Assembly (NCBI RefSeq): GCF_964030975.1
Contig: NZ_CAXIQH010000001.1
Span: forward strand, 620,001 to 684,000
Length of the DNA stretch: 64,000 nucleotides
Direction: 5' to 3'
Source: Tisiphia sp964030975
GTDB lineage: Bacteria > Pseudomonadota > Alphaproteobacteria > Rickettsiales > Rickettsiaceae
Shown: piece by piece, positions 26,861 through 35,935 of the stretch
How positions within the stretch are numbered: position 1 is the first letter of the stretch
How the letters are laid out: the number at the start of each line of letters is the position of its first letter
Program-made: the position numbers and the translations under genes
Notes under the pieces: generated by a model
Told to the model about the DNA's origin: nothing
The model's database searches: none
What the model saw: only the letters and a program-made list of their open reading frames with translations

Positions 26861-27253
26861 CTAATTCACTGAGAAAATCTTGTCGCTTTCCTTCATCTCT
26901 TTCTTTATACGCATATGTCTTTTTTTTCGAGTAATGTTGAGTTTCTTTAAAGCTCGGCTGATAGTCATTATACTTGCAACATTATCTAATTCTTTTGCTA
27001 TTTCTGTAAGCGTTAACGAGTTACCCTTTTCTACTAAATGACGCAACTCCGATAAATCAGGGATTTTATGACCATATCCTTTCTGGTATCCCTCCTTTGA
27101 CTTTATATCTCCAGTTTGTTTCTTTAATCTAATCCAATCATAGATTATTGACCGACTAATTTTAAAGGTTTCGCATGTAAGTGCTACTTTCTTATATTTC
27201 TCATAATGTTCTATAACTCTAGAACGTAAATCGTAACTGTAGGGGGATGCCAT
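26861..27253 (-). CDS. IS630 transposase orfA, copy 2
   Basis: 130 residues with the helix-turn-helix region, identical in protein to copies 1 and 3. The poly-A slip site before the end is preserved. Confidence 0.88.
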   Translation of the reverse strand: MASPYSYDLRSRVIEHYEKYKKVALTCETFKISRSIIYDWIRLKKQTGDIKSKEGYQKGYGHKIPDLSELRHLVEKGNSLTLTEIAKELDNVASIMTISRALKKLNITRKKRHMRIKKEMKESDKIFSVN

Positions 27254-27448
27254 ATTTCTATTATATAATTTTTTTATTATTTATCATTATAACTTATTTG
27301 AATCCATATGTTAAGTGCTATAGTATGAATTTATTTTATAAATTTGGGTTCCTACTATGCAAGTATCACCGATTAATAAAAAAACTAGTTGAAAAACTAT
27401 CAGTTATACTATAACATTTCAATTATTAAACGTAATGAATGAATCAAA

Positions 27449-27652
27449 ATGAAAAAGCCAAAAGTAGCGACCTTAAGTGCTGAGGAACGAGAAGAACTAA
27501 TCCAGCATATTAAGGCAAATTCATTAACAGGAGATGATCAGCAAGCGGTGATAGAACTTGTGAAATTTTGTAACGAACTAATAGACAAGCTAGCATCATC
27601 AAACATCAGTATAAATAAGCTTAAATGCGAATTAAGAGCTGAAGAAGACTAA
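27449..27652 (+). pseudogene. IS66 transposase TnpC, N-terminal fragment
   Basis: 67 residues (TLSAEEREELIQHIKANS, then DKLASSNISINKLKCEL) matching the N-terminal helix of IS66 transposases. The frame stops just before the IS982 insertion; the rest of tnpC resumes at about 28654. Confidence 0.75.
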
Positions 27653-27669
27653 GTGAATGCTTGAAAAGT

Positions 27670-28642
27670 ACCAATCCAATAGATAAAATGTCTTTGTTTT
27701 CAACGTAAAATGGCATTTTATATGGATTGGCAATCACAATTAATATCACTCTACCTATTTATTTGCAAAGAATATCAACATAAGTTAAGAAAAAACATGG
27801 CACGTATTTCTAATTATTCAAATTTAACTTTCTCGGATGAAGAGGTTATGACAATCTATATATTCGGTATTATGAGTAAACGCCATACAGTTAAGGAAAT
27901 TTATGAATATACCGATAGGCACTTGCGTGACTGGTTTAAAGCGTTACCAAGCTATGTAGCTTTTGTACAGAGATTAAATAAAGTTTCTCATCTGTTTAGC
28001 GGTTTAATGACAGCTCTCTATCACCAACTTCCAAAAGATTATAATCAGTCTTATCCATTACTTTTGGATTCTATGCCAATAATATTAGCTCATAGAGGTA
28101 GAAGATTTAACGCAAAAATAGCTCCAGAGATTGCGACTAATAATGGTTACTGTGCAACTAAAAAACTCCATTATTACGGGATTAAATTACATGCAGCGGG
28201 AAGTTACAAAAAGGGATACTTGCCTATACCGCAATATTTTGGAATAACGGATGCTGGTACTGCAGATATAAGGTTTTATGAGGAATTATCTAAGCAATTA
28301 CCAGAAAATAGTAGGGTTTTCGCAGACAAAGCCTATCAAACAGGGAATCAGCCAGTTGCAGATCAAGGTGGTATTACTCTATACACCCCGGTTAAGAAAG
28401 CTAAAGGGCAGGAATTGTTAGATGCGGCAGATAGACTACTATCCAGTGCAATATCAAGCGTGAGGCAACCCATAGAGTCGCTATTTAATTGGATTGAAGA
28501 AAAGACCAATATACAAATAGCTAGTAAGGTCAGATCTTACAATGGGCTTATGGTACATGTTTTTGGTAAAATTTCGGTAGCTCTATTCATGATGCAAACT
28601 CGGTTTTGCTCTTAATTGGCATTTAAGGAGATGATGATTGGT
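27670..28642 (+). mobile_element. IS982-family element inside tnpC
   Basis: Short inverted ends ACCAATC and GATTGGT enclose the transposase ORF and interrupt IS66 tnpC. I found no clear target duplication (GAAAAGT at the left, TTTAAGG at the right), so the ends are approximate. Confidence 0.55.
27710..28615 (+). CDS. IS982-family transposase
   Basis: 301 residues. IS4-type DDE fold in the IS982 arrangement: YPLLLDSMPI (first Asp), YGIKLHAAGS and FGITDAGTADI, VFADKAYQT (second Asp), and a late Glu in RQPIESLFNWIEEKTNIQIA. The frame is intact; an alternative ATG is at 27722. Confidence 0.88.
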   Translation: MAFYMDWQSQLISLYLFICKEYQHKLRKNMARISNYSNLTFSDEEVMTIYIFGIMSKRHTVKEIYEYTDRHLRDWFKALPSYVAFVQRLNKVSHLFSGLMTALYHQLPKDYNQSYPLLLDSMPIILAHRGRRFNAKIAPEIATNNGYCATKKLHYYGIKLHAAGSYKKGYLPIPQYFGITDAGTADIRFYEELSKQLPENSRVFADKAYQTGNQPVADQGGITLYTPVKKAKGQELLDAADRLLSSAISSVRQPIESLFNWIEEKTNIQIASKVRSYNGLMVHVFGKISVALFMMQTRFCS

Positions 28643-28653
28643 TTTAAGGCAGA

Positions 28654-30096
28654 TAACAAAAAAAAGATAGTTCAGATTCATTAAAAGAACCACCGAGTGA
28701 ATCTGATAATAAGAATGGTGGTAATGAAGAAGAGTACGATGAGTCCAAGAAGAGAGATCGCAGTAATTGGCAAGGTAAATATGGATTTGATGATTATCAG
28801 GATGCGAATACCAGCTATTTATCTCCTGAGAATTTTTGTAGTGGTGATAGCTGTCCTCACTGTGATAATGGTAAACTCTATAATAGTGAAGCTAGAAAAT
28901 TGCTACAATTTACAGGTAATGCTCCAATTACAGTCAACAGATATGTAAAGAAAACGTTACGCTGTAATGCTTGCGATTATACAGTTATGAACAATAAGAA
29001 TATCAACAAATGGACAAATAGTAGCAAAAGTGCAATAGTGTTACAAAAGACCTACGGTACTCCCTTCTATCGTTTATCTAGGTTGCAAAGTTTAAGCGGG
29101 GTTCCTGTATCATATAGCACTCTGTGGCAACAATATTTAGATGTTTGGCAAGAAGATGGTGGAGCTGAAATTTACAGGGTATTATTAGAAATGGCTGCCG
29201 AATGTAGTTCACTGAACCTTGATGATACTAGAGCTAGAATTTTAGAAATTACTGTAGCCAATAAAAAATTACGAGCTCAAAATAAGAAAGGACGCAGCTG
29301 TTATACCACTACTATATGTGCTAAGACTGCCAATAATGAGGTGATAGTTTTATATTTTACCGGTAATAAGCATGGCGGGGAGAATATTGGTAACATACTA
29401 AAGAATCGTAAGAATAGAACTGATTCTATTCATTTAATGACTGATGCAAGTAACAATAATAACCCGGTATTATCAGAAGCAGATAAAGAATTACTGGCAA
29501 TAATAGTGATGATCAATTGTTTGTCACATGGGCAGAGAAAATTTACAGAGAATGAACCATATTACCCTGAAGAATGCGGATATTTTCTCAAACAGACTGC
29601 TGGGATTTACCATAATGAACATCAATGTAAAGAGATGAGCCTTGAGGAGAAGCTGAAGTACCATCAGGAACATAGCAGTAAATATATAGAAAATATATAT
29701 AACAAAATAGATGAATTATTTAACGACAAGAAAGTTGAGCCTAATAGTAGGTTTGGGCAAGCTATGAAATATTGGTTAAATAATAAAGAAGGTTTGACGC
29801 AATTTTTGAAAATTCCAGTTAGCAGTCTTGATAATAATTGGGCTGAGAGGTCACTACGTACCATTATTTTACAAAGGAAGAATTCATTATTCTTTAAAAC
29901 AATCAATAGTGCTGAGATACATAGTGGTCTGTATAGTATAGTAAAGACTTGTAGTGAGAATGAAATCAATGCCTTTAAATATTTAAATTGGCTGCAAGAG
30001 CAGAGTAGCAAAGCAAAGAAGCATCCTGAGGATTATACGCCTTTTGCCTATGCAAGATATATAAATAATACGGAATTAATCGAGACGGCAGCTTAA
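28654..30096 (+). pseudogene. IS66 transposase TnpC, main part
   Basis: Open frame of 480 codons without its native start. An acidic linker is followed by a zinc-binding region (CSGDSCPHCDNGKL; LRCNACDY), then the IS66 catalytic core with LNLDDTRARILE (Asp), HLMTDASNNN (Asp) and a late Glu near LDNNWAERSLR. The C-terminal IS66 helix (GLYSIVKTCSENEINAFKYL) ends in TELIETAA. It is cut from its N-terminal fragment by the IS982. The last codon overlaps the convergent tnpB stop. Confidence 0.85.
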
Positions 30097-30446
30097 ATGA
30101 CAGGAAGCCAATCATTGGAGAGTTTGGCAGAACTAGGATCGCCATTATGAATAAGAATGTGTAAGGTTCTATAACAAATCTGATAAGATGAATTATCAGA
30201 TGGGGAAAGTTTTGCCGTAAATTTACCTTTGGATAGGCGTTTAGAGCATAACCAAAAGCCTTGACCGTCAAAGGACAAAATTTTAATGGCAGTTCTGTTT
30301 TTATTATAGAATAAAAACAAGGAACCATTAAGAGGGTTGGAAGAAAGTTTTTGTCTGCAAACAGCTATTAAACCATCGATACCCTTACGAAAGTCGATGG
30401 CAATAGTGGCAACAAAAATAACTGACTGAGGGGTTAGTTGCAGCAT
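30093..30446 (-). CDS. IS66 accessory protein TnpB
   Basis: 117 residues with the diagnostic IS66 Orf2 core: TIAIDFRKGIDGLIAVC, GSLFLFYNKNRTAIKIL and DGQGFWLCSKRLSKGKF. Required with TnpA for IS66 transposition, biochemical role unclear. Its start overlaps the tnpA end by 13 bp, and it converges on tnpC, unlike the usual co-directional order. Confidence 0.88.
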   Translation of the reverse strand: MLQLTPQSVIFVATIAIDFRKGIDGLIAVCRQKLSSNPLNGSLFLFYNKNRTAIKILSFDGQGFWLCSKRLSKGKFTAKLSPSDNSSYQICYRTLHILIHNGDPSSAKLSNDWLPVI

Positions 30447-30859
30447 AGAAATGTTTGAATTATGGTTTTTAGCTCTAGTGTTTGAATAATAAGCTTGGTA
30501 CCATTTGGCTTAATAATGTGGCAAGTGTAGTAATTTTGTTTGGGAGTAGCCACAGGATCAGTATCTATAGAATTTACTAGTTGAAATGGGAGAAAATTAA
30601 TATCGTGTTGTAGAACTTTATTTGAAGTTGAGGTAGGAGAAGTTTTGAGGGAAGGTTGATGGGCTTGTTGAATTGAACTAATTATTGTTTTATTAATATT
30701 GAGATGTTTGGCTATATCTTTGCAAGAATAGTGATGGAGTAGCTGGCGAACTAATTCCTTTAGATGGTTTGGTATGGGATCAAACTTGTTAGTTTTAGTT
30801 TGACGCCAGGCTTTAAATTGCTGAGCTACTTGCTCAACAGTAATTGATGGTATTTGCAT
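30434..30859 (-). CDS. IS66 accessory protein TnpA
   Basis: 141 residues from ATG MQIPSITVEQVAQ; the longer frame upstream reads through the element end. Helix-turn-helix-like middle (YSCKDIAKHLNINKTIISSI) and the C-terminal segment preceding TnpB. Divergent from well-known TnpA proteins; identified by position and by overlap with tnpB. Confidence 0.7.
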   Translation of the reverse strand: MQIPSITVEQVAQQFKAWRQTKTNKFDPIPNHLKELVRQLLHHYSCKDIAKHLNINKTIISSIQQAHQPSLKTSPTSTSNKVLQHDINFLPFQLVNSIDTDPVATPKQNYYTCHIIKPNGTKLIIQTLELKTIIQTFLCCN

Positions 30860-30905
30860 AGTAGGAACCCAAATGTATAAAATAAATTTTATACTAACAA
30901 AAAAA

Positions 30906-31586
30906 TTAGATAGAGTTATGCAGTTTTGCTGCAAGTATACGTTGTAAGTTAGTCTTAGTTAGAATTGATCTCAAACATAATTTACTTAGCTCCTCTTCTA
31001 CTTTATTAAGTCCAAGATATGTGGCAAAAGGTATGAAGTAACTTAAAGTCTCCTCTACTATTTTTCTAATTTTTTCATGAGATTTAAATCCAATAGTACG
31101 CATATTATGGAGTCTATCGAATAATTTAACATGTAACACATCTTGTTTATTTTGAGAGAGCAATAACTCTAAGGTTTCTGATGCATTAATTTTTCTATCT
31201 ATTTTAATTCTAGTCAAATCTACTACTTGGCTGGCAATTTGCTTGCCAAAAACCTTACCAATCATGTCTTCGGTAAGAGTTGTATCTTCAATAGTATCAT
31301 GCAGTAAACTAGTAATGATCATATCAGTCCTGAAATATTTTGGTATTTCTAATGCTGTATATTCAGCAACCATATACGCTACCTCTATCGGATGGGAGTA
31401 ATATGGATCGCCGGATTGTCGCATTTGCGAACCATGATATTTTTTAGCGTAATATATACCTTTTCTAATCTCATCAATATTTACTGGTTGCGTTACTTGC
31501 TGGTTCAGTTCAGATAGTTTGCTCAGTAACCTATCGGCATAATGACAACTTGCGTATTTTGTTTGCCAATTATGAATATCTTCCAT
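30906..31586 (-). pseudogene. SpoT-like HD-domain (p)ppGpp hydrolase, 3' end replaced by IS66
   Basis: About 216 native residues from ATG at 31586 (MEDIHNWQTKYASC; ribosome site GTAGGTAG upstream). HD hydrolase domain: AKKYHGSQMRQSGDPYYSHP, SLLHDTIEDTTL and KLFDRLHNMRTIG. There is no synthetase domain. Rickettsia genomes carry several such short spoT-like genes. The native sequence ends near 30941; the frame then uses the IS66 end to add ILAAKLHNSI, the same tail as the truncated aminopeptidase on the other side. It may still be active, as the HD residues are intact. Confidence 0.8.
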
Positions 31587-31730
31587 ATAACTACCTACTA
31601 TTATTTTAATTACAAAGTATATTATAACCAAGAATAAAAATACTACCAATAGTTTATTATATACTTCTTAAAATAATAAGTATTTTGTTATATTTAAGTT
31701 ACAGCCTTTGTATAAACTCTTTCTATCTTA

Positions 31731-31870
31731 TATAGTTATGCTCATAGGATTAGGTGATAAAGAACATAACGATTGTAAGTTGTCATTCCCGCGAAGGCGG
31801 GAATCTAGATACCTGCTTTCGCAGGTATGACACAAAGTTTGTATCACCTAATTCAATAGGTTTCACTATA
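31731..31870. repeat. Shell type 1 element
   Basis: 140 bp. Left end variant TATAGTTATGCTCATAGGAT, right end CACCTAATTCAATAGGTTTC then ACTATA, module A inside. Its right end joins the serine recombinase remnant. Confidence 0.88.
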
Positions 31871-31871
31871 A

Positions 31872-32210
31872 TAAAGAAACTTTTAAAGCTTGTGAGGCAG
31901 TATGTATGGGTTGGCATAAAAAACCTTTTCAATATAGAGGTAAAGAATTTTTATTTAGAGGTATCCTTAATATGAATTAACTGAACTAATTAAGAGTTAT
32001 GACAAAGTAGGTGATAAGCTTTCTAAAAAGCTTGCAGACCTTATATGTATCAGTACAAACGTCTATGAAACTTTTAAAGGTTCGACAATTGATGAAAAAA
32101 GGGAATTATTAAATTTTATATTTTCGAACCTAACACTCGAGGGCTGTAAGCTGCATTACGTTCTGGCTTTTCCATTCACAGAATTGCAAAAAGTAGCAAA
32201 TTGTCCTGAA
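31872..32210 (+). pseudogene. Serine site-specific recombinase remnant
   Basis: Two frame-broken pieces: KPFQYRGKEFLFRGIL (the segment before the zinc ribbon of large serine recombinases), then, after a deletion, TIDEKRELLNFIFSNLTLEG and KLHYVLAFPF, the typical C-terminal block. The remnant runs to the 3' end of tRNA-Arg(CCG). It is probably the relic of an integrated element. Assignment rests on remembered family patterns. Confidence 0.55.
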
Positions 32211-32287
32211 TGGTGCACTCGATTGGATTCGAACCAACGACCTCTGCCTTCGGAGGGCAACGCTCTATCCAGCTGAGCTACGAATGC
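32211..32287 (-). tRNA. tRNA-Arg (anticodon CCG)
   Basis: 77 nt on the minus strand, beginning GCATTCGTAGCTCAGCTGGA and ending CGAGTGCACCA, so CCA is encoded. The acceptor arms GCATTCG/CGAGTGC pair (one G-T pair), the anticodon loop reads CTCCGAA with CCG in the middle, and the T loop has GGTTCGAATCC. It reads CGG codons. Confidence 0.93.
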
Positions 32288-32638
32288 TTAATTTATTACT
32301 ATAGCTAAGACAATTATAATAGACTTCCTGTATAAGTCAATCTAGTTGGTGATTTTGTCGTAGGAACTCGCTTCCGCTCCTCACATACATCTATGTACGC
32401 AAGGGTAGCAGGCTTCGTTTCTCCTAAAAATCCCTAAGTCTTTTTTGACTTATACTAGGCTATTATAAAAGCTTGGGAAGTGTTACCAAGTTTTTTAATT
32501 TTTGAATTTCAAAATTCTAAATGCCAGAACCATAAGTTCATTTTTTTATGTATAGTTATAAATTTTTATTTGTTATAATATTAAACTTATGGTAGCATAA
32601 TATTATAAAACTTTTTATTAGGTTAGGAGGGGTGATTT
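32288..32638. other. Intergenic region with an inverted repeat and the patatin leader
   Basis: 351 bp without a gene. TATAAGTCAA (about 32330) and TTGACTTATA (about 32443) are inverted ends of a repeat of about 125 bp that does not match modules A or B. A strong ribosome site AGGAGGGG lies just before the patatin ATG at 32639. Confidence 0.5.
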
Positions 32639-34288
32639 ATGAGTAAAAATCCAATAGAGAAAAATAAAGTTCTTTGTCTTTCAGGTGGTGGAGTAAAAGG
32701 AATAGCTGAGTTAGTTGTACTGCAGAAAATAGAAGAAATAACTAAGCAGCCTATATCTAAATTATTTAATATTATTTCTGGTACTAGCGTTGGTGGGTTA
32801 ATTGCTGCTTTGTTAACAATTCCTAAAGAAGAAGGCTCAACAGAACCTCGTTATTCAGCCAAAGAAGCTTTAGAATTATTTGAAAATACTGCTCCTGAAA
32901 TCTTCCCTAAAAATTGGTTTAATTGGGGAATAATAAAACACAAATATAGCCAAGAACCTTTGGACAAAATGCTAGAAAAACATTTAGGGGATAATAGGTT
33001 GGATGATAGTCTCTGTCGTCTTATTATACCAGTTGCTGATTTGAATGAGGGAAGAGATAGCATAAAGATCTTTGATAGTGAGGATAAGCATAGCATACAT
33101 ATTAGAATAAAGGACGTGCTTCTTGCAACTACTGCAGCACCGACCTATTTTAAAGCGGTTGTTAATAATGAGGCTGTACGCGACTATGACTATGCTGCTG
33201 GCAAGCCTTATGCTTTTGCCGATGGTGGTCTTGGGGCTAATCGTCCAGCTGCTATGGTGCTACAGGTGCTTAAAGAAGGTCATACTTATCACGAACAAGC
33301 AGACATTATGGAACGCACCTCAATTTGTTCTATCAATTTTGGTGTAGATGACAAAATAAAAGCTCAGATACCATCAGCTAATTTCGATGGAGTATTAGGG
33401 TGGTTGTTTAACGGCTTAGTTGATATGCTTATGAAAAATGATGAAGAAGGTGATGCAACTGAGGTTAGGTTAGATCTAACGGGTGAAGGACAAAATACAG
33501 AAATAGTGCTACCTATTACAAAAGAATGTAAAAATTTAGATGATTCTAGTAAAAGTAATATAGCAAAGTTAAAGCTAATCGCTGAACAGTACCTAGCAAA
33601 TAATTCCAAGTTGGTGCAAGATCTGTGCGATAGATTAATGGCTGATTACCAAGATAATCTTAAAGAACCTGAAGTTTTAAACTCAGACTTAAACACAAAT
33701 GCAATGGTAAGCGGTGAGATTGATGACGAAGGATATGGCAGTAGTGCTAACTTAAACTCTGATATAATACCAGATATTAGAGAGTCTGAGTTGTCAAATA
33801 TAATGGCAGGTGATAAGATTGATGATAACTTAGGTTCAAACGTAGTAGAAGATGCTGCAGAACCTAAATTATCAGTAATGGTAGGTGCTAAGTTAAAGCC
33901 TGCTAGTACTATATCAGATGTTAATAAAGAACCATATTCTGATGTACCTATAACAGTAGAAAAGTTACAGGAAATCGTTCAGTGGATTGTATCAGATATA
34001 CAAAAGCATGAAAGTGCATCAGAATATTTACAATATCTAGAGTATTTAGAGCATTTTAACTCTTCTGCTAATCTTGCTGAAATTAAATCATTACCGGAAG
34101 AAGTGCAAGTGGCTGTTCAGTGGATTGTCAATTTAAATGCAGAGAATCGTTCAGGTGTATTAGAAGCTATTAAGTCATTAATTACTGCATCTCATGAGGA
34201 TATCCATGCTACCTCTTGTACTCAAGAAATGATGGAACTTGAAGGACAAGAACCACAATACGAACAGACCTTAGTCGACTGTGCCTAA
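32639..34288 (+). CDS. Patatin-like phospholipase with acidic C-terminal extension
   Basis: 549 residues. The patatin domain (about 8-330) has the oxyanion loop SGGGVKGIAEL, the nucleophile GTSVGG (Ser about 49) and the catalytic Asp in FADGGLGANRP (about 195). These enzymes cleave phospholipid acyl chains; Rickettsia patatins act on host membranes. The C-terminal 200 residues are acidic and hold two short repeats (EIVQWIVSDI, VAVQWIVNLN). There is no signal peptide. The AGGAGGGG ribosome site supports the start. It is convergent with the mosaic membrane protein gene. Confidence 0.9.
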   Translation: MSKNPIEKNKVLCLSGGGVKGIAELVVLQKIEEITKQPISKLFNIISGTSVGGLIAALLTIPKEEGSTEPRYSAKEALELFENTAPEIFPKNWFNWGIIKHKYSQEPLDKMLEKHLGDNRLDDSLCRLIIPVADLNEGRDSIKIFDSEDKHSIHIRIKDVLLATTAAPTYFKAVVNNEAVRDYDYAAGKPYAFADGGLGANRPAAMVLQVLKEGHTYHEQADIMERTSICSINFGVDDKIKAQIPSANFDGVLGWLFNGLVDMLMKNDEEGDATEVRLDLTGEGQNTEIVLPITKECKNLDDSSKSNIAKLKLIAEQYLANNSKLVQDLCDRLMADYQDNLKEPEVLNSDLNTNAMVSGEIDDEGYGSSANLNSDIIPDIRESELSNIMAGDKIDDNLGSNVVEDAAEPKLSVMVGAKLKPASTISDVNKEPYSDVPITVEKLQEIVQWIVSDIQKHESASEYLQYLEYLEHFNSSANLAEIKSLPEEVQVAVQWIVNLNAENRSGVLEAIKSLITASHEDIHATSCTQEMMELEGQEPQYEQTLVDCA

Positions 34289-34604
34289 TGAACTATTGTC
34301 ATTCCCGCGTAGGCGGGAATCTAAGATACCTGCCTTCGCAGGTATGACAAGTTAAACCTCGCAGGGATGACATAAGATTGTAAGTTGCCATTCCCGCGCT
34401 CTCTTGCCATTCCCGCGTAGGCGGGAATCTAAGATACCTGCCTTCGCAGGTATGACAAGTTAAACCTCGCAGGGATGACATAAGATTGTGAATTGCCATT
34501 CTCGCACTCTCTTGTCATTCCCGCGTAGGCGGGAATCTAAGATACCTGCCTTCGCAGGTATGACACAAAGTTTGTATCACCTAATTCAATAGGTTTCACT
34601 ATAT
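34289..34604. repeat. Tandem module A array joined to a type 1 right arm
   Basis: About three tandem units of roughly 100-110 bp: CATTCCCGCGTAGGCGGGAA, ATACCTGCCTTCGCAGGTAT, then GTTAAACCTCGCAGGGATGA. The array ends in a right arm of the type 1 element (CACCTAATTCAATAGGTTTC, then ACTATA) that overlaps the 3' end of the next gene. A fourth unit of the same kind lies at about 36320-36410. Confidence 0.85.
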
Positions 34605-35935
34605 ACATCTGTGCCTAACGTTTGAACCTGTATACTGTCTGTCTGCTCTCCAGCGTCTGTATTATCTTCAACTAATTTCCAGACGTTTGCTGCATTGTTT
34701 GGTGCTAGGGAAATATAGACATCAGGGTTCCCAGTATCTTCATTTTCTATAACAAATACTCCTTTAAATTTATTACAATACTGTTTGACCTTATACGCAG
34801 CACAAAGAAGTGCAGCTGTACCAATTACTCCTACGCCTGCACCAACTATTCCTCCTACTTTGTCCTTTAAATATTCCCCCCATCCTTGACCTTCAGCACT
34901 TTGTTTGTGTGGTGATGCTGTAGGAATAGAATCCCCATTATATTGAGTACTGTTAGGTTCTGCGGGAGTAGCTCCTTTTTCCGTTATAGTAGAGTTTGTT
35001 GTAGGAGTAGAAATTTCATCAATTAAAGAGGTGGAAGATACTTCGGTAGTAATTTTTTCTAATTCTTCTAGTTTAGCAATACCTTCTTGTGCAAGCTTAT
35101 AATTCGAACGCTTCGCAAAAGCCTCATTGTATTCAGCTCGAGCTTCCATATACTTGCCCTCATCACGCAAACTATTTCCCCTCTGTACGTGCGGATAAGC
35201 TGGTTCAGAGCAGTTAAAGTGGATTACCTCACCAGTCGGGTCGATATTTGGAGGTCCATCAGCTGAATATTTTATGTCTATTGATTCCGGACCAGCTCCA
35301 TGTATTGCCATCCAATAGATAGGGTATCCTTCAGTAAGGTACTCTGCTTGGTCTGAACTAAACTGCTGATTTTGGCAAGGCTCCTTAAAACACTTAGCAC
35401 GTATCTCGTATACTATTCCATATGGTACATCGACCTTGGTAAATATCTTTCTCATAGTTGCAATACAGTTCTGATTATCCAAGTCAATGTGTCGTTGTAT
35501 AAATTCCATGTCATTCACATTACGAGCACTTCTATGAAGAATTGGTTCAGGATTCTCTGCAGGTTCTGCAGATGGGTGGTTAGGATTATATTCAGTAGGG
35601 AATGCACCAACAGCCTTTAATGCTTCACTAGCAGCGAGTACAACGATAAGTCCTTTAGGGATAGCTGAAATAACATTAGCAGCAGTATTAAGCCAACTAT
35701 TATCTGTATCAGAAGAAGAGGCAGGAGTATAGAATCCTAAATTTTTAGCAGCAACTAGAGCGTCTCCTTCTAGTAGTTCTGCACCGTATTCTTTTATAGT
35801 TTCTTCCAGATGAAGTCGTTGCAATTCAGGAGGTAATTTTGCAAAGTTCTTTTCATCATTATAATATTGGTTATTTAAGCAGTCAGTATCTTGTGAATCA
35901 CGATAATGATTAAAAGATGGTATTGTTTTTGACAT
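34586..35935 (-). CDS. Mosaic membrane protein, copy 1 (intact)
   Basis: 449 residues, not recognised. N-terminal part (1-135) with a hydrophobic helix about 90-110 (VISAIPKGLIVVLAASEALK). A cysteine-containing middle (NQNCIATMRKIF, AKCFKEPCQ, VIHFNCSEPAY). A TPR-like pair (HVQRGNSLRDEGKYMEARAE, then YNEAFAKRSNYKLAQEGI). A Ser/Thr/Pro linker, a glycine-rich membrane helix about 365-387 (GGIVGAGVGVIGTAALLCAA) and a short tail. N- and C-terminal thirds are nearly identical to copy 2; the middle differs strongly. The last residues YSETY and the stop come from a type 1 miniature element. Possibly surface- or host-membrane-directed; function unknown. Confidence 0.75.
   Translation of the reverse strand: MSKTIPSFNHYRDSQDTDCLNNQYYNDEKNFAKLPPELQRLHLEETIKEYGAELLEGDALVAAKNLGFYTPASSSDTDNSWLNTAANVISAIPKGLIVVLAASEALKAVGAFPTEYNPNHPSAEPAENPEPILHRSARNVNDMEFIQRHIDLDNQNCIATMRKIFTKVDVPYGIVYEIRAKCFKEPCQNQQFSSDQAEYLTEGYPIYWMAIHGAGPESIDIKYSADGPPNIDPTGEVIHFNCSEPAYPHVQRGNSLRDEGKYMEARAEYNEAFAKRSNYKLAQEGIAKLEELEKITTEVSSTSLIDEISTPTTNSTITEKGATPAEPNSTQYNGDSIPTASPHKQSAEGQGWGEYLKDKVGGIVGAGVGVIGTAALLCAAYKVKQYCNKFKGVFVIENEDTGNPDVYISLAPNNAANVWKLVEDNTDAGEQTDSIQVQTLGTDVYSETY

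Larger units (their letters stand above)
26364..27320 (-). mobile_element. IS630-family element, copy 2
   Basis: 957 bp, TA at 26362-26363 and 27321-27322, inserted in the left end of the IS66 element. Removing it restores AATTTTTTTGGTAGTATG, which matches the opposite IS66 end. Almost identical to copy 1. Confidence 0.95.
26318..30940. mobile_element. IS66-type composite with two inserted IS elements
   Basis: Bounded by GTATACTTGCAGCAAAACTG and its complement. After removal of the IS630 copy the two ends match for about 85 bp, up to GGGTTCCTACTATGCAA, which includes the start of tnpA at the right end and a decayed tnpA start at the left end. tnpC runs rightward while tnpA and tnpB run leftward. 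It contains an IS630 (26364-27320) and an IS982 (about 27670-28642). I see no target duplication: the left flank is CGTTATTC and the right flank GTTGTAAG. Different genes are truncated on each side, which points to a rearrangement. Confidence 0.8.

Noticed and set aside
32150..32280. Reading frame ending CTRLDSNQRPLPSEGNALSS
   Set aside because: This part is the antisense of tRNA-Arg, a common artefact; only the upstream recombinase block is kept.
34299..34499. Minus-strand ORF with repeated SSLRGLTCHTCEGRYLRFP
   Set aside because: Translation of tandem module A units; no coding signals.
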